The notes under the pieces were generated by a model. It ran no database searches. It was not told where the DNA came from and was given only the letters and a program-made list of their open reading frames with translations. Positions 61,453 through 64,000 of a stretch of DNA of 64,000 bases are shown here, in pieces; the stretch's first letter is position 1; every line of letters starts with the position of its first letter. This DNA is from JAVJSU01 sp040219275 (GTDB lineage: Bacteria > Chloroflexota > Anaerolineae > Aggregatilineales > Phototrophicaceae): the NCBI GenBank assembly GCA_040219275.1, contig JAVJSU010000102.1, positions 199,483 to 263,482 on the forward strand, read 5' to 3'. The position numbers and the translations under genes are program-made.

Positions 61453-64000
61453 ATGAAAGGTGCATTTATGAAAACTAGTCGGATAAAACAACTAAGTCGA
61501 CTATTGCTATTATTATTATTTCCGCTGATCTTAGCTTCCTGTAATTTGGGTGGTAACCCTGAACAACAACTCGATGTTACTGAGGTTCCAACCAACAGTG
61601 CAAATCCAACCCGGACACCGTTATCAAATAATAATTTCCCAACATCGCAAGCGGCAACACAAATTCCAATTCCAACATCTAGTGTGAATTTCAGCACATC
61701 GGTTGCGGTGCTTCCACCCACATTTACTCCGTTACCGGTAAGCATTGCGATTCTGTCACCCATTCCGGGCAACGTCGTTGCAGGCAACCTGCAGGTACTT
61801 GGTGCGGCAAGCCATCCACTATTCTTACAATATCAGGTTGAATTCGGTCCAGACCCCAATCCGAATAATCTTTGGTTCCCGATAACAGGGGTTGTTCAAG
61901 CTCCTGTAACAACCAATGGATTACTAGGCATATGGAACACGATGACGACCCAGGATGGTATTTATCAACTCCGCTTACGGGTATTCTTACGTGATGGTAC
62001 TGATCTGAGCACAGTCGTTAACAACATCCGAATTCAAAATCAGGCACCCACGCCCGTTCCTACTAGCACACAAACTATCCCGCGTCCGATCGCGGCATTC
62101 ACGCAGGACTTAACAACAGGGAATGCCCCACTCGTTGTACGTTTCATCAACCAGTCAAACGGCGCAATCGACTCTTATACATGGAATTTTGGCGATCGTA
62201 GCACATCCGCAGAAATTAATCCGTCGCACACATTTACCACGCCCGGTGTATACACTGTGACATTGACAGTAACGGGACCCGGTGGTAGTTCAAATGTTTC
62301 TCGTGTCATCAACGTACAAAGCACAACCGCACCTGTGGCGGCATTTACTCAAGATCGAACAAGTGGTCCATCTCCACTTGCCGTACAATTTACCAATCAA
62401 TCTACTGGAAACATTACTGCTTACGAATGGAACTTTGGCGATGGGCAAACCAGTAATGCGGTCAGCCCAGCACATACATTTGTCGATGTCGGTACTTACA
62501 ATGTTATTTTGCGCGTGCTCGGTCCGGGCGGATCCTCAACCGTTACCCGACAAATAACGGTACAAAATCCACAAATTCCTGCGCCAGATGCAGTGTTTAC
62601 TCCCAACACGACCATAACTGGTAATACACCGCTTCAAGTACAGTTCGAGAACGCGTCAACCGGCGATATTACCGGCTATACATGGAATTTTGGAGATAAC
62701 ACACCTACTAGCAATCAGGAAAGCCCATTACACACCTTTACTACAGCAGGTACATATACGGTTCAGCTTACGGTCGTTGGGCCTGGTGGGCAGGATACGG
62801 CACAGGTCGTCGTAGAAGCCGTTCAACCGCCAGATGCGCCCGTAGCCAGCTTCACCATCAATGGTTTGTCATCCGATAGAATCCCGATGACAGTCACTTT
62901 TAACAACACAACCAGCGGTGAAGTTGACGACTATCTCTGGGACTTCGGTGATGGAACCACTAGCGATTCCACCGAGAGCCTCATTACACATGAATATACG
63001 GCGGCAGGAACTTACACAATCAAACTTACTGCCTCTAACGAAAGCGGAAGCACAGAGTTCACAGAGACTATTACCGCCCTACCCCCGCTCGTCGAACCAG
63101 ATGCGCTATTTACTGCTAACCCAACCAGCGGACCTGCGCCACTTACTGTTGAATTCCAGAATCAATCTGCCGGGGACAACCTGTCGTTTGAATGGAATTT
63201 TGGCGATGGTAGTCCTCTGAGCACAACAGATCAAGCAATTCTGACACATGAATACACGCAACAAGGTACGTACACCGTACAACTTACGGCATCTAATCCT
63301 GATGAAGGGCTAAGTGACTCCTTCCAACTGGACATTACGGTAAGTGAAGAAGTCAGCCAGGTTGATCCCATTCAAGCCAATTTCACTGCCGCAGAATCAA
63401 GCCCATTGGTCGTGGATTTCTCCGCAACAGCTTCCGGCGGAGATAGCAACTACACCTATGAATGGGATTTTGGCGATGGGAACATCGGTACGGGGCAATT
63501 AACGCAACACACGTACGCAACAGAAGGCGATTACACAGTAACACTGACAATCAGTGACTCAGCTAGCACAACACCTGCTGTGTCTACACAAATAATTACC
63601 GTAAGTCCTCCACCTGTTACGCTTGATCCACTTCAGATCAGCTTTACTACAACCGAATCATCACCGCTTACGGTTGATTTCAATGCAACAATTTCAGGCG
63701 GGGACGGCAACTATACTGTCGCGTGGGACTTCGGTGATGGCAATGTCGGTAACGGCATAACCACACAGCATCCCTACGCCGCTGGTGGTACCTATACTGT
63801 CAACGTGACGGTTACGGATACCGCAAATTCCACACCGGCCACAGCTTCACAACAGGTCACGGTCACTGAAGCCCTTGCTCCGCTTCAAATCAGCTTCACG
63901 GCAACCGAATCATCACCGCTTACGGTTGATTTCAATGCAACAATTTCAGGCGGGGACGGCAACTATACTGTCGCGTGGGACTTCGGTGATGGCAATGTCG
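61453..64000 (+). CDS. PKD-repeat lipoprotein, runs off the window end
   Basis: Open for 849 codons to the window edge with no stop. AAGGTGA at 61440-61446 supports ATG 61453. The lipobox LASC (codons 27-30) follows a hydrophobic segment, so it is a surface lipoprotein. After a Thr/Pro-rich region and a domain at about residues 95-205, PKD domains repeat with the block W(N/D)FGD: near 62188, 62434, 62686, 62938, 63193, 63463, 63721 and 63973 (the last cut), about 84 residues apart. Likely an adhesive or spacer protein on the cell surface. The last two repeats contain a 99-bp identical stretch. Confidence 0.88.
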   Translation, partial: MKGAFMKTSRIKQLSRLLLLLLFPLILASCNLGGNPEQQLDVTEVPTNSANPTRTPLSNNNFPTSQAATQIPIPTSSVNFSTSVAVLPPTFTPLPVSIAILSPIPGNVVAGNLQVLGAASHPLFLQYQVEFGPDPNPNNLWFPITGVVQAPVTTNGLLGIWNTMTTQDGIYQLRLRVFLRDGTDLSTVVNNIRIQNQAPTPVPTSTQTIPRPIAAFTQDLTTGNAPLVVRFINQSNGAIDSYTWNFGDRSTSAEINPSHTFTTPGVYTVTLTVTGPGGSSNVSRVINVQSTTAPVAAFTQDRTSGPSPLAVQFTNQSTGNITAYEWNFGDGQTSNAVSPAHTFVDVGTYNVILRVLGPGGSSTVTRQITVQNPQIPAPDAVFTPNTTITGNTPLQVQFENASTGDITGYTWNFGDNTPTSNQESPLHTFTTAGTYTVQLTVVGPGGQDTAQVVVEAVQPPDAPVASFTINGLSSDRIPMTVTFNNTTSGEVDDYLWDFGDGTTSDSTESLITHEYTAAGTYTIKLTASNESGSTEFTETITALPPLVEPDALFTANPTSGPAPLTVEFQNQSAGDNLSFEWNFGDGSPLSTTDQAILTHEYTQQGTYTVQLTASNPDEGLSDSFQLDITVSEEVSQVDPIQANFTAAESSPLVVDFSATASGGDSNYTYEWDFGDGNIGTGQLTQHTYATEGDYTVTLTISDSASTTPAVSTQIITVSPPPVTLDPLQISFTTTESSPLTVDFNATISGGDGNYTVAWDFGDGNVGNGITTQHPYAAGGTYTVNVTVTDTANSTPATASQQVTVTEALAPLQISFTATESSPLTVDFNATISGGDGNYTVAWDFGDGNV
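63650..63748 (+). repeat. Near-identical PKD repeat unit, copy 1
   Basis: Identical over 99 bp to 63902-64000, offset exactly 252 bp (84 codons). The older repeats in the same gene are much more diverged. Confidence 0.9.
63902..64000 (+). repeat. Near-identical PKD repeat unit, copy 2 (cut by window end)
   Basis: Second copy of the 252-bp unit. Identity continues to the window edge, so its full length and number of further copies cannot be seen. Confidence 0.9.

Noticed and set aside
62282..62557. Short open frames inside the PKD gene in other frames
   Set aside because: They are frame shadows of an uninterrupted 849-codon lipoprotein frame with regular PKD domains.
1..64000. CRISPR arrays, insertion sequences, prophage or integrated elements
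   Set aside because: No regularly spaced repeats, transposase or integrase genes, or tRNA-adjacent attachment repeats were seen; the only repeat array is the protein-coding PKD region.

Overview
The window looks like chromosome of a member of the Chloroflexota (Anaerolineae-like). This is inferred from gene content, not from a marker gene: a bacterial mevalonate kinase / isopentenyl phosphate kinase / decarboxylase cluster of the Roseiflexus type, an archaeal-type aspartate-semialdehyde dehydrogenase, an LL-diaminopimelate-type aminotransferase, TrmFO, sulfoquinovose synthase, and many secreted beta-propeller, SH3b, LysM and PKD proteins. Base composition is moderate (a little under 50 % GC by eye) and even. 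I saw no transposase, phage gene, CRISPR array or rRNA operon, so this is ordinary dense chromosome with about 60 genes. Apart from the stretch around tRNA-Leu, no gap between genes exceeds about 260 bp.

Layout. 1-5542 (minus): a run from a PrsW-like membrane protein through an anchored exported protein and a secreted trypsin-like protease to tlyA and lepA (cut by the window edge). 5618-8931 (plus): oligopeptide-type ABC importer without ATPase genes. 8987-10267: exported cyclophilin. 10315-13194: mevalonate-pathway cluster. 13296-15937: RseP-like site-2 protease and a HEAT-repeat protein. 15999-20164: SCP2 protein, then three exported envelope proteins (beta-propeller, LysM/M23 lipoprotein, SH3b anchor protein). 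20177-21341: A-type Fe-S carrier and a SufR-like regulator that share a candidate operator. 21494-24760: pheA, asd, sqdB. 24863-30045: hisD with a coupled kinase-fold protein, then hisG and hisZ on the other strand. 30189-34152: two paralogous L,D-transpeptidases and an SH3b protein. 34245-38039: TPR protein, YigZ-family protein and a P-loop ATPase. 38184-42001: queuosine-precursor transporter, serine-palmitoyltransferase-like enzyme, small membrane protein, tRNA-Glu, trpS. 42027-47795: polysaccharide deacetylase facing a coupled minus-strand run ctp-smpB-unknown-STAND ATPase. 47909-50566: REC-GAF-histidine kinase and a TPR/TM protein. 50697-50778: tRNA-Leu. 50884-57455: plsX, fabF, trmFO, aminotransferase, hflX, small membrane protein. 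57492-61350 (minus): response regulator, sensor kinase, exported beta-propeller. 61453-64000: PKD-repeat lipoprotein, open at the window end.

How they fit together. Much of the window serves the envelope: isoprenoid, fatty-acid, sulfolipid and possibly sphingoid precursors, L,D-crosslinking and peptidoglycan hydrolysis, and envelope proteolysis. The rest is amino-acid biosynthesis and translation housekeeping. The least explained parts are the STAND ATPase with its overlapping 273-residue partner behind smpB, the kinase-fold protein coupled to hisD, the Thr-for-Ser protease in the lepA run, and the shared operator-like sites of the SufR-like regulator.
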